Source of the DNA: an uncultured Clostridia bacterium
GTDB lineage: Bacteria > Bacillota > Clostridia > Oscillospirales > Acutalibacteraceae
NCBI GenBank assembly: GCA_937902305.1
Contig: CALDHV010000069.1
Span: 1 to 8,023, forward strand
Direction: 5' to 3'
DNA: 8,023 nt
Both the position numbers and the translations under genes were made by a program. Under the pieces are notes generated by a model. The model searched no databases, was not told the origin of the DNA, and worked only from the letters and a program-made list of their open reading frames with translations. Shown piece after piece: positions 1-6,631 of this stretch (positions are counted from its first letter, which is position 1; each line of letters starts with the position of its first letter).

Positions 1-460
1 GGAAAAGGAAATGGAGCGGGTGATGGATGCTATCCGCGGCATCCGCAACCGCCGCGCCGAGATGAACGTACCACCGTCGAAAAAGGCAGACCTGTTCATC
101 GAAACCGCCGTGCCGGACACCTTTGCGGCGGGTATTCCGTTCCTGCAGAGGCTGGCGTCCGCCGCCGAGGTGAAGATCGGCGAGCGGTTTGAGCTCACCG
201 GTACGGTGAATATCGTCACCGATGCCGCCACGGTCAAGATCCCGCTGGATGAGCTGGTTGATAAGGCGGCGGAGATCGCCCGTCTGACCAAGGAAAAGGC
301 GAATGTGCAGAAGCAACTGGACGGTACGCTTGCCCGGCTCAACAACAAGGCGTTCACCGACAAGGCACCGGAAAGCGTCGTTGCCGGAGCGCGGGAGCAG
401 GCGCAGAAATTGCAGGAGAAGCTGGCACTGTTGGAGCAATCTATGGCGCAGATGCAATAA
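1..460 (+). CDS. valS: Valyl-tRNA synthetase, C-terminal fragment (5' end outside window)
   Basis: This is the end of a class I aminoacyl-tRNA synthetase that charges tRNA-Val with valine in the cytoplasm. The frame is already open at base 2, so the true start lies left of the window and about 152 residues are visible. The first part (MDAIRGIRNRRAEMNVPPSKK) is the end of the anticodon-binding helical domain: the I-R-x-x-R-x-E-M-x-V/I-P-P pattern is characteristic of ValS. From about residue 85 on, a charged, leucine-heptad region (EIARLTKEKANVQKQLDGTL through QKLQEKLALLEQSMAQMQ) forms the C-terminal coiled-coil arm that contacts the tRNA elbow. It contains the typical LNNKAFTDKAPESVV segment. 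The gene ends with TAA at 458-460, and the next gene begins 14 bases later, suggesting co-transcription. Identification rests on motif recognition and is secure. Confidence 0.95.
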   Translation, partial: EKEMERVMDAIRGIRNRRAEMNVPPSKKADLFIETAVPDTFAAGIPFLQRLASAAEVKIGERFELTGTVNIVTDAATVKIPLDELVDKAAEIARLTKEKANVQKQLDGTLARLNNKAFTDKAPESVVAGAREQAQKLQEKLALLEQSMAQMQ

Positions 461-474
461 GGGGGATCGTAAAA

Positions 475-1320
475 ATGTGGAATATCGGACTTTCGACCTG
501 CGGCAAAACGGTCGATGAGGAGCTGTTCCGGCAATACGCCGAGGCAGGTATCACTGATATGGAGGTATCTGTCGGCTATCTCGATTTGCAGATGGATCTG
601 CCGTCGGTCAAACGGTGGGCGGATGCATACGGCATACGGCTGTGGACGTATCATCTGCCGTTTGCCCCCTTTGAGGAGATCGACATTTCCGCTTTGGATG
701 CCTCTCTGCGGAATACTTCGCTGGAGCATTTGACCGCGCATATCCGCCTTGCGGCAGAGATCGGGATCAAAAACTATGTCATCCATCCCAGCGGCGAGCC
801 GTATGTCCCGGAGGAACGGGAGGAGCGGTTGTGCCGCGCGGCGGAATGTCTGCATATTTTGGCAGACCGTGCGGCGGAATACGGCGGCAGGATACTGGTG
901 GAAGACCTGCCCCGCACCTGTTTGGGACGGGACAGCGGCGAAATACTGCGCCTGATCAAAGCGGACGATCGGCTGATGGTGTGCTTTGATACCAACCATT
1001 TGCTTACCGAGGACCCGGCGGCATTTGTGCAGGCGGTGGGGGATCGGATCGTTTCGCTCCATGTGTCGGATTACGATTTTCTCAATGAGCGCCATTGGAT
1101 GCCCGGCGAGGGCAAGGTGGACTGGAGCACATTGGTGGCATCGCTCTGTGCGGTCGGCTATGACGGGCCGTGGCTGTATGAAATAGAGTTTGCGTGCCCC
1201 GATACCATTCTGCGCGACCGCGAGCTGACCTGCCGGGATTTTGCCGTCAATGCCGACGAGGTGCTTGGCGGCAAGCCGATCACGACCATTGCACGGCATA
1301 TGGATAATTTGGGTAAGTAA
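475..1320 (+). CDS. Sugar phosphate isomerase/epimerase-like TIM-barrel protein
   Basis: The product is a 281-residue cytoplasmic protein of the xylose isomerase-like TIM-barrel / AP endonuclease 2 superfamily. Candidate metal and substrate ligands sit at the usual strand ends: H60 (YHLPF), H104 (VIHPSG), E143 (LVEDLP), D172 and H175 (FDTNH), H196 (SLHVSDYD), H207 followed by PGEG (209-212), and E236 (YEIE). This Glu-Asp-His-Glu set normally binds a divalent metal for sugar isomerisation or 3-epimerisation; the substrate cannot be told from sequence. Length is normal for the family. The ATG at 475 has an AGGGGG-type ribosome binding site (about 460-465) and follows the valS stop by 14 bases, so it probably shares the valS transcript. 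Family members with endonuclease or inosose-related activity are alternatives. The family is confident; the specific reaction is unknown. Confidence 0.85.
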   Translation: MWNIGLSTCGKTVDEELFRQYAEAGITDMEVSVGYLDLQMDLPSVKRWADAYGIRLWTYHLPFAPFEEIDISALDASLRNTSLEHLTAHIRLAAEIGIKNYVIHPSGEPYVPEEREERLCRAAECLHILADRAAEYGGRILVEDLPRTCLGRDSGEILRLIKADDRLMVCFDTNHLLTEDPAAFVQAVGDRIVSLHVSDYDFLNERHWMPGEGKVDWSTLVASLCAVGYDGPWLYEIEFACPDTILRDRELTCRDFAVNADEVLGGKPITTIARHMDNLGK

Positions 1321-1331
1321 AAAAGATAAAA

Positions 1332-1361
1332 CAAGGGCTATGGCATTTGCCATAGCCCTTG
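1332..1361. terminator. Bidirectional intrinsic terminator between convergent genes
   Basis: A perfect 13-bp stem (CAAGGGCTATGGC at 1332-1344 paired with 1349-1361) encloses a 4-base loop (ATTT). Read on the minus strand, the stem is followed directly by TTTTATCTTTTTT, a good U-tract, so it should terminate polA, whose stop lies 10 bases before the stem. On the plus strand it is followed by CTTGCATTCTTTATCCTTTT, a weaker T-rich tail, and could also end the valS / TIM-barrel transcript. Confidence 0.85.
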
Positions 1362-1371
1362 CTTGCATTCT

Positions 1372-3945
1372 TTATCCTTTTGCGTCGTACCACGTTCTGC
1401 CGATATGGACATCCACATCGAGCCTCACCCGCAGAGCGGCGGCATTTTCCATTTCCTCCTGCAGGAGCGCACGAACGACCTCTGCCTCCTCGGGCGGAGC
1501 CTCGACCATCAATTCGTCGTGTATTTGCAGGATCAGCCGCGCTTTCAGCCCCTCCTGCTGCAATCGGCGGTAGACCCGCACCATCGCGATCTTTATGATG
1601 TCTGCCGCCGTGCCCTGGATCGGCATATTGCGTGCGACCCGCTCGCCAAACTTGCGGGTCATCGCGTTGCCGGCCTTCAGCTCGGGGAGGGGGCGACGCC
1701 GTCCGAACAGCGTCACCGCGTAGCCGGCGTCGATCGCGTCGTCGATGCGGCTCTGCATAAAGTCCGATACCGCGGCAAAATGCCGCAGATAGCGGTTGAT
1801 ATAGTCCTTCGCCTCGGTGTAGCTGACCCCGATGTCTTCGCTCAAGGAGTGAGCGCCGATGCCGTAGATGATGCCGAAATTGACCGCTTTCGCATCGGAG
1901 CGCATCTGCGGCGTGACCTCACTCTCCGCCACGCCGAAAACCTGCGCGGCGGTGGAGCGGTGAATATCCCCGCCGCTGTTGAAAGCGGCGATCATCGTCG
2001 GCTCATTCGCCATGTGCGCCAGCACCCGCAGTTCGATCTGCGAATAGTCCGCGTCCACCAGCACCCAGCCGTCACGGGCGGGGAAAAATCGCCGCATTTG
2101 TCTGCCGAGCGGCGAGCGCACGGGGATATTTTGCAGATTTGGCTCGGAGGACGAAATGCGCCCGGTGCGCGTTTCGGTCTGATTGAATACCGAGTGGATG
2201 CGCCCGTCGCCGCCGATGACCTTCAATAAGCCCTCGCAGTAGGTGCCGTTGAGCTTGGACAGCGTGCGGTATTCCAGCAGTTGATCCACCACCGGATGGA
2301 TGTGCCGGAGCTTTTCCAGCACCTCGGCGTTGGTCGAATAGCCGTTTTTCGTCTTTTTGCCGGACGGCAGTCCGAGATCCTCAAACAGCGCCTTACCGAG
2401 CTGCTTCGGGGAGTTGAGATTGAACTCGTATCCCACCGTCTCAAAGATTTTTTGCTGTATTTCCGCGATGCGGGCGGTCAGCTCCCGCCCGAATGCGGCG
2501 ATCCCGTCCCGATCGACGGCACAGCCCTCATTTTCCATAGAAGCCAGTACCTCGGCGAGCGGCTGTTCGATCTCGGTGAGCAGGGAGAGCATTCCCTGCG
2601 CCTCGACCGCCGCCGTCAGCCGGTCGGCGAGCGCCGAAAATCCCGGGAGCGGCTCGGCATCACTGACGGCAACGCCGTAGTCCCGCATCAGCCGGGGGAG
2701 GGAGTAGTCGGAGGACAGCGGATTGAGCAAATATGCCGCCAACGCCGTATCGAGCGCAAAGCCGGCGGGCGATTTGCCCTGCGCCAGCAATGCGGCGAAA
2801 ACGGGCTTGCTGTCGTGGGTGCGCTTTTGCACCGTCGGGTCGGTCAGCAGAGCCAGAAGGTCGCCATACTCCGGCGCCAGTTGATCCACGCGGGCGAGAA
2901 CATCCCCCGCGCTCAATGCCAGCGCGGTGATCTCGCCGCCCTCCACGGTGGCAAGCAGGTCACATCTGCCGCTTTGCCGCGCGGCGGTGAGGATCGCGCC
3001 CGCCGCCTCATTGCCGCCGATGGGGCGGGCGACTATCTCGACGGTCTCCTGCACGGGCGGCTCAACCGTTTCCTCCATCAAGCCGAGCTTTTCCATCCAT
3101 TTATATAGCTCCAGCTCCTGCAACAGCGTAGCAAGCGTTTTGCGGTCGGTTTCTCCGATGGCGTAGTGGGCAAGCTCGGTGTCGATCGGCGCGGTGCGGC
3201 AGATCGTGCCGAGAAAGCGGCTCATTTCGGCGCTTTCCTTGCCGTCGATCAGTTTTTGCCGCAGGCTGTCGCGGATGTCGAGCGTGTCGATATGGTCATA
3301 AATGTTATCGAGCGATCCAAAGCGTTGCATCAGGTCGAGGGCGGTTTTTTCGCCGACGCCCGGCACGCCGGGGATGGCGTCGCTTGCGTCTCCCTGCAAT
3401 GCCTTGAGGTCGATGAGACGGGTGGGGATAAGCCCGTATTTTTCCTCGACGGCGGCAGGGTTGTAGCAGTCGGTTTCCGGCTTGCCCATTTTGGTGGTGG
3501 CGAGCAGTACCCACACCGTCTCATCCACGAGCTGGAGCGCGTCGCGGTCGCCGGTGGCGAGGTAGCACGGCATCCCCGCCGCAGTCGCGGCGGCGGATAG
3601 TGTGCCGAGAATGTCGTCCGCCTCATAGCCGCTTTGCTCGACGATGGTCAGTCCCATCGCCCGCAATATGCTTTTGAGCGGCTCCATCTGGGAACGCAGT
3701 TCATCCGGCATCCCTTTGCGCCCTGCCTTGTATCCGGCATACGCCTTGTGCCGGAAGGTCGGCTCGTGCCGGTCGAATGCCACCGCGATCGCCGTGGCGT
3801 CGGTGCGCTCCCGGAGCTTTGCCAGAATATTCAAAAATCCGACGATGGCGTTGGTGTACCGTCCATCCTTGGTGGTCAATGCCTTGACCCCGTAGAACGC
3901 CCGGTTGACAATGCTGTTTCCGTCGATGACCAGCAAACTGGACAT
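1372..3945 (-). CDS. polA: DNA polymerase I
   Basis: This 857-residue family A DNA polymerase fills gaps and removes RNA primers during replication and repair. The N-terminal 5' nuclease (about 1-290) shows VIDGN with D8, FDRH with D58, GYEADD (107-111), TGDRD (131-135) and the helix-hairpin-helix region GDASDAIPGVPGVGEK (185-200). The middle domain (about 300-470) has the 3'-5' exonuclease fold but seems to lack its catalytic acids: the DxE of motif I is replaced around LLATVEGGEI (330-339), and the motif II aspartate is missing around HDSKPVF (377-383). The polymerase domain carries motif A DADYSQIELR (631-640), motif B RSDAKAVNFGIIYG (682-695) and motif C QIHDEL (807-812), all intact. The ATG is preceded by a GGCGGGGTAGG ribosome binding site. 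It lies 28 bases downstream of the probable end of a small membrane protein gene and is likely transcribed with it. The gene ends at a strong terminator. Confidence 0.97.
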   Translation of the reverse strand: MSSLLVIDGNSIVNRAFYGVKALTTKDGRYTNAIVGFLNILAKLRERTDATAIAVAFDRHEPTFRHKAYAGYKAGRKGMPDELRSQMEPLKSILRAMGLTIVEQSGYEADDILGTLSAAATAAGMPCYLATGDRDALQLVDETVWVLLATTKMGKPETDCYNPAAVEEKYGLIPTRLIDLKALQGDASDAIPGVPGVGEKTALDLMQRFGSLDNIYDHIDTLDIRDSLRQKLIDGKESAEMSRFLGTICRTAPIDTELAHYAIGETDRKTLATLLQELELYKWMEKLGLMEETVEPPVQETVEIVARPIGGNEAAGAILTAARQSGRCDLLATVEGGEITALALSAGDVLARVDQLAPEYGDLLALLTDPTVQKRTHDSKPVFAALLAQGKSPAGFALDTALAAYLLNPLSSDYSLPRLMRDYGVAVSDAEPLPGFSALADRLTAAVEAQGMLSLLTEIEQPLAEVLASMENEGCAVDRDGIAAFGRELTARIAEIQQKIFETVGYEFNLNSPKQLGKALFEDLGLPSGKKTKNGYSTNAEVLEKLRHIHPVVDQLLEYRTLSKLNGTYCEGLLKVIGGDGRIHSVFNQTETRTGRISSSEPNLQNIPVRSPLGRQMRRFFPARDGWVLVDADYSQIELRVLAHMANEPTMIAAFNSGGDIHRSTAAQVFGVAESEVTPQMRSDAKAVNFGIIYGIGAHSLSEDIGVSYTEAKDYINRYLRHFAAVSDFMQSRIDDAIDAGYAVTLFGRRRPLPELKAGNAMTRKFGERVARNMPIQGTAADIIKIAMVRVYRRLQQEGLKARLILQIHDELMVEAPPEEAEVVRALLQEEMENAAALRVRLDVDVHIGRTWYDAKG

Positions 3946-3973
3946 AACCTACCCCGCCTTTACCGATCGGCAA

Positions 3974-4117
3974 TCACAGCTTTTTTGTGTAGTTGCCGAG
4001 TAATTTCATATCGTACTTATTTTCACGGTTCCACTCCCGATAGTCCTTTTGCAAACCGATTTTTTCAAAATAAGCTTCATATTCTTTGTTGCCCTTTTCG
4101 ATCTGCTCGTTGACATT
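3974..4117 (-). pseudogene. Out-of-frame C-terminal part of the small membrane protein gene
   Basis: On the minus strand, frame +1 relative to the upstream ORF, 47 codons run from about 4117 to a TGA at 3974-3976. They encode a charged, aromatic-containing helical sequence beginning NVNEQIEKGNKEYEAYFEKI and ending GNYTKKL. There is no start codon or ribosome binding site of its own, and the frame is closed by a stop just upstream (about 4138), so this is best read as the displaced end of the gene that starts at 4433. Ignoring one base at about 4118 joins MFYT directly to NVNEQ and leaves a 28-base gap to polA, normal for an operon. No classic programmed-slippage heptamer is evident, so a real indel or a sequencing error is more likely. 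Confidence 0.6.
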
Positions 4118-4433
4118 CGGTGTAGAACATTCTCCTTACCCCGGGCATTTCCTCCGTTTCCAGCTTGTTCATCAGCATGGGCACTCCGCCGATGCCGATG
4201 CCGGCAAGCTGTTTGGATTGTTCGATGAGAGCTTTGGTGTCCGACAGTGCGGCGATGCCGGATAAGTCGATCGCATCGACCTCGGCTTCCACAGCGGAGA
4301 GATCCCGCTCGATCTCCTGCGCCCGGGCGTTGATGCCGGCGGTAGAAATCAGAAAAACGGTCAGGACGATCGCCACGATAATGATGATTGCCGCAGAAAG
4401 GATGATAGCGCTTTTTTTCTTGCTGTTTAACAT
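4077..4433 (-). CDS. Small single-pass membrane-anchored protein, probably frameshifted
   Basis: I do not recognise a named family. The uninterrupted frame from the ATG at 4433 gives 118 residues: a short lysine-rich start (MLNSKKK), one strongly hydrophobic segment (about residues 8-30, IILSAAIIIIVAIVLTVFLI), then an acidic, coiled-coil-prone stretch (EIERDLSAVEAEVDAIDLSG) and a glycine-rich patch (IGIGGVP, about 79-85). The likely topology is a short cytosolic tail with the bulk outside. The start is set by an AAGAGG ribosome binding site 7-8 bases upstream and a near-consensus promoter at 4476-4504; the same frame extends upstream to 4565 but would begin ahead of that promoter. The last residues before the TGA at 4077 look like an off-frame tail. 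Shifting by one base near 4118 gives a far more protein-like C-terminus ending at 3974, for an intact length near 152 residues. It probably shares a transcript with polA. Confidence 0.65.
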   Translation of the reverse strand: MLNSKKKSAIILSAAIIIIVAIVLTVFLISTAGINARAQEIERDLSAVEAEVDAIDLSGIAALSDTKALIEQSKQLAGIGIGGVPMLMNKLETEEMPGVRRMFYTECQRADRKGQQRI

Positions 4434-4475
4434 AATTTTTCCTCTTTTTATCACACCAAAATTATCCCCGATAAA

Positions 4476-4504
4476 AGTATACCATATGGTATACCGTATG
4501 TCAA
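4476..4504 (-). promoter_or_regulatory. SigA-type promoter for the membrane protein gene and polA
   Basis: On the minus strand, a perfect -35 TTGACA (4504-4499) is separated by exactly 17 bases from TATACT (4481-4476), a 5 of 6 match to the -10 consensus. Transcription should begin near 4469, about 36 bases before the ATG at 4433 and its AAGAGG ribosome binding site. Confidence 0.8.
4477..4494. promoter_or_regulatory. 18-bp perfect palindrome, probable operator over the promoter
   Basis: GTATACCATATGGTATAC is a perfect 18-bp inverted repeat, also readable as GTATAC-CATATG-GTATAC. It covers the promoter spacer and nearly all of the -10 element of the minus-strand promoter at 4476-4504. Occupancy by a dimeric repressor would block RNA polymerase. 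Symmetric sites of this kind are typical of GntR- or PadR-like dimers rather than AraC proteins, so the neighbouring AraC gene is not the obvious ligand. The cognate regulator is not identified. Confidence 0.6.
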
Positions 4505-4592
4505 ATATTGTAAGTGGGTCACGTGTGGCATCGAGGGTGAGCAGTTGCCTGTTTTCAGAGGGCAAGAGCCCCTTTCCCGTACAAATCGGTTA

Positions 4593-5390
4593 TCACGAGC
4601 GAGCGGCGTATCCGCGCGGGGATTGCCCGGTATATTTTTTGAAGGTGCGGCTGAAGGTGTAGACCGAGGTGAAGCCGAGCGCATTGGCGATCTCACCGAT
4701 ACTGCCGTACCCCGTGTCGAGCATCTGCTGTGCCGTCCGAATTAGCAGACGGTTTTTGTAGCCGATGGCGGTCTCGCCGGTTTTTTCGCGAAAAAGGCGG
4801 CGAAATTGCGTTTCGCTCAAAAAGCACATTTGCGCCAAATCACGGACGTATATTCTGCGGGTGAAATTGGTGCGCAGGTAGCGGATCGCCGGGGCGAGCT
4901 TATCATCGGGGCAGGGGATGCCGTTCTCCCGGACGGTATCGGCGTATGCCGCCAGCAGAAGTAACAGATTTCCGACCTGTCTCAAGTCGTTTTCACCAGC
5001 CATCACATCGTTCACGGTTTGCTCAAATATGTGAGAGAGCGACGGCGGGATGCCGTCGGCGGCAAGGACGGGATGTGCGGAAAAGACAATGCTTTCGCCG
5101 CTGTCTGCATCCACAATGTCAAACTCCAGCTGCATAACAAATGCGTCCTCGGTCGGTATCTTATAAAAGTGGGTCGTGCCGTGCGGGATGTACAAAATAT
5201 CCCCTGCCACAGCGGTCATTTCGCCGTCGGCGAAGCGATAATCATACTCCCCGCGGACGATATACAAAAAAGAACTGCTTTTACGGTTGACGATGTGTTC
5301 CCGGTGCAAAATGGGGTGGTATTGCATGGCGGTGTAGAATACCACCCGGATGTTTTCGGGCAAAAACTCCCCAATGGATAGGCGTTTCAT
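4593..5390 (-). CDS. AraC-family transcriptional regulator
   Basis: The product is a 265-residue cytoplasmic DNA-binding regulator with the standard two-part layout. Residues about 15-95 form a cupin-like ligand domain (VRGEYDYRFADGEMTAVAGD then ILYIPHGTTH). The C-terminal part (about 165-265) holds two helix-turn-helix units: VRDLAQMCFLSETQFRRLF (about 182-200) and IGEIANALGFTSVYTFSRTF (231-250), followed by the family signature KKYTGQSPRGYA (251-262). The length matches AraC/XylS sensors of small ligands, often sugars. The ATG at 5390 has a clear AAGGAGAG ribosome binding site about 8 bases upstream and a consensus promoter at 5424-5452. It is divergent from the transporter gene at 5553, the classic arrangement for a local activator, so that gene is the likely target. 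The inducer cannot be read from the sequence. Confidence 0.93.
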   Translation of the reverse strand: MKRLSIGEFLPENIRVVFYTAMQYHPILHREHIVNRKSSSFLYIVRGEYDYRFADGEMTAVAGDILYIPHGTTHFYKIPTEDAFVMQLEFDIVDADSGESIVFSAHPVLAADGIPPSLSHIFEQTVNDVMAGENDLRQVGNLLLLLAAYADTVRENGIPCPDDKLAPAIRYLRTNFTRRIYVRDLAQMCFLSETQFRRLFREKTGETAIGYKNRLLIRTAQQMLDTGYGSIGEIANALGFTSVYTFSRTFKKYTGQSPRGYAARS

Positions 5391-5423
5391 TTTCGTCTCT
5401 CCTTGTGTCGGATTGGTGGTGTT

Positions 5424-5452
5424 ATTATACGGTAAAATCGCATTTATGTCAA
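5424..5452 (-). promoter_or_regulatory. Full-consensus SigA promoter of the AraC-family gene
   Basis: On the minus strand, TTGACA (5452-5447), a 17-base spacer and TATAAT (5429-5424) match the housekeeping consensus at all 12 positions. The predicted transcript starts near 5417 and gives a leader of about 27 bases containing the AAGGAGAG ribosome binding site. Such a strong promoter for a regulator suggests either constitutive expression or repression through a nearby site. Confidence 0.85.
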
Positions 5453-5493
5453 GAAAATGGACAGATCGTATAAATAAACGGGCAAATCGGGAA

Positions 5494-5521
5494 TTGCATT
5501 TGTCAGCGGGTGCTCTATAAT
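5494..5521 (+). promoter_or_regulatory. Probable promoter of the EamA-type transporter gene
   Basis: A perfect -10 TATAAT lies at 5516-5521, with only a poor -35 (TTGCAT at 5494-5499, 16-base spacing). A strong -10 with a weak -35 fits activator dependence, and the divergent AraC gene is the candidate activator. GCATTT(AT)GTCA-type sequences at 5440-5451 and 5496-5505 are possible half-sites, but this is inference. Confidence 0.5.
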
Positions 5522-5552
5522 GAGGATGACCTCAAGTGGGCTTGTGTGAAAG

Positions 5553-6443
5553 GTGGGTTATCTGTTGGGCTATTTACTGTTGAGCATCGCGGCGGGCACG
5601 ATAAAGGGGTATTGCGGAAAGATCGTCAGCGGGGTAGCGGATACGGTGCCGAAATGTATCCGGGTGAGTATCATTCGTATGTTACTTTGCTGTTTTATCG
5701 GCTTGGGAATGATCGTATTCGGGCATACGCCGATGACATTGCCGACCATGACCGAGTGGATGATCTATCTTTTGTCCGGTATTTCGATGGCGGTGTTTCT
5801 CATCACCTGGACGCTGGCGGTGCGGCATACCGTGTTTATCCTCATCAATGCCTGCACCTCGTCGGCGTTCATCGTGCCGATGATCGCCGGTTTTGTGCTG
5901 TTTGGGGAGAGCGTTTCGCTTAAACAGATACTCGGGATCGCGTTTGTCGTTGGTGCCGTGGCGTTGCTGGTCAGCTACAATAACACCGTCCAGGTCAAGA
6001 TCGGCATCCGGCAGGCGGCACTTCTTGCGGTGGTGATGCTGTCGCAGGGACTGAATAGTGTTTCCAAGAAAATGTTTACCTTTTACATACCGAGCGGGAG
6101 CAACAGTGTCTTTAATTTCTACACCTTTGCCATTACGCTGGAGGTGCTGTGCCTGTGGCTGTGGGCGGATAGCCTGCGGCATAAGCCGGATTCGTATTCG
6201 CCCGAGCTTTGGAAAAAGAGCGGGTATATCATTGTGATGGCAGTGATGCTGTTTTTGAACTCCTATTTTCTTACTGCCGCCACCGAGCACGTTTCCTCGG
6301 TCATCCTATATGCGCTGGAAAGCGCTCTGTCGCTGGCGGCATCGGCACTCATCGCAACGGTTTTCTTCCGCGAAAGGCTCAATCTGACCGGTCTCGCCGG
6401 TCTCGCCTGCACCCTTGTCGCGTTGCTGTTGACCAACGGATAA
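5553..6443 (+). CDS. EamA/DMT-superfamily 10-TM transporter
   Basis: This is an inner-membrane protein of the drug/metabolite transporter superfamily (EamA-like), typically a small-molecule exporter or permease; the substrate is unknown. The 296 residues contain about ten hydrophobic segments, at roughly 4-20, 38-57, 68-90, 93-117, 126-141, 153-171, 187-206, 224-243, 248-271 and 278-294, arranged as two five-helix halves. Each half ends in the family-like G/R-E turn before its last helix: FGESVSLKQILGI (117-129) and FFRERLNLTGLAG (271-283). An in-frame stop at 5547-5549 limits the start. GTG at 5553 has little ribosome binding sequence in front of it, whereas TTG at 5565 sits about 8 bases after AAAGGTGG and may be the real start, trimming four residues. 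The gene is divergent from the AraC regulator, which probably controls it. Confidence 0.85.
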   Translation: MGYLLGYLLLSIAAGTIKGYCGKIVSGVADTVPKCIRVSIIRMLLCCFIGLGMIVFGHTPMTLPTMTEWMIYLLSGISMAVFLITWTLAVRHTVFILINACTSSAFIVPMIAGFVLFGESVSLKQILGIAFVVGAVALLVSYNNTVQVKIGIRQAALLAVVMLSQGLNSVSKKMFTFYIPSGSNSVFNFYTFAITLEVLCLWLWADSLRHKPDSYSPELWKKSGYIIVMAVMLFLNSYFLTAATEHVSSVILYALESALSLAASALIATVFFRERLNLTGLAGLACTLVALLLTNG

Positions 6444-6631
6444 TGTCGAGCCTTCAAATAGTGCGGGGTAGATTTATCTGCAAAAATGTGCTACAATGAG
6501 CCTGTATATACCGCGCTCCGGTGCGCGGTCTTGCAAAAATGTCACATTTTTACCGGCAGATGTCACCTCAAACGATGGCGCGCGGCTTCTGCCGGCGGTA
6601 TAATGGACGCATCAAACGCAAGGAGGCTTTG
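6444..6631. promoter_or_regulatory. Regulatory intergenic region upstream of the ABC transporter genes
   Basis: This 188-base gap carries several signals. There is an 11-bp direct repeat TGCAAAAATGT (6479-6489 and 6532-6542), a GC hairpin at 6510-6529 (ACCGCGC/GCGCGGT) without a U-tract, and a 17-bp odd palindrome AAAAATGT-C-ACATTTTT (6535-6551). The sequence ATGTCAC is repeated at 6539-6545 and 6560-6566, 21 bases apart. A perfect -10 TATAAT lies at 6599-6604 with no recognisable -35. The spacing is what an OmpR-family response regulator bound just upstream of a weak -35 would need, as is usual for Bce-type transporters. No regulator gene is present in the window. Confidence 0.5.
6620..6626 (+). 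promoter_or_regulatory. Ribosome binding site of the ABC ATPase gene
   Basis: AAGGAGG is a perfect anti-Shine-Dalgarno match. It lies 5 bases before the ATG at 6632 and 8 bases before the adjacent ATG at 6635, so either can be the start. It rules out the open frame that extends further upstream. Confidence 0.85.

Noticed and set aside
1363..3600. Long plus-strand open frames opposite polA (for example 1363-2229, 2281-3108 and 3166-3600)
   Set aside because: They are antisense shadows of a GC-rich conserved gene, with low-complexity Arg/Gly/His-rich translations and no domain pattern, while polA on the other strand is unmistakable.
4077..4130. Programmed +1 ribosomal frameshift in the small membrane protein gene
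   Set aside because: No known slippery motif, in-frame stop at the shift point or stimulatory hairpin is evident, so a simple indel or sequencing error is the more economical explanation.
4434..4565. Upstream in-frame extension of the small membrane protein to 4565
   Set aside because: The extension starts ahead of the predicted promoter and start site, and the internal ATG at 4433 has a good AAGAGG ribosome binding site and a typical membrane-anchor N-terminus.
6510..6529. Hairpin ACCGCGC/GCGCGGT as terminator of the EamA transporter gene
   Set aside because: The stem is only 7 bp and is followed by CTTGCAAAAATG rather than a U-tract, so it is not a convincing intrinsic terminator.
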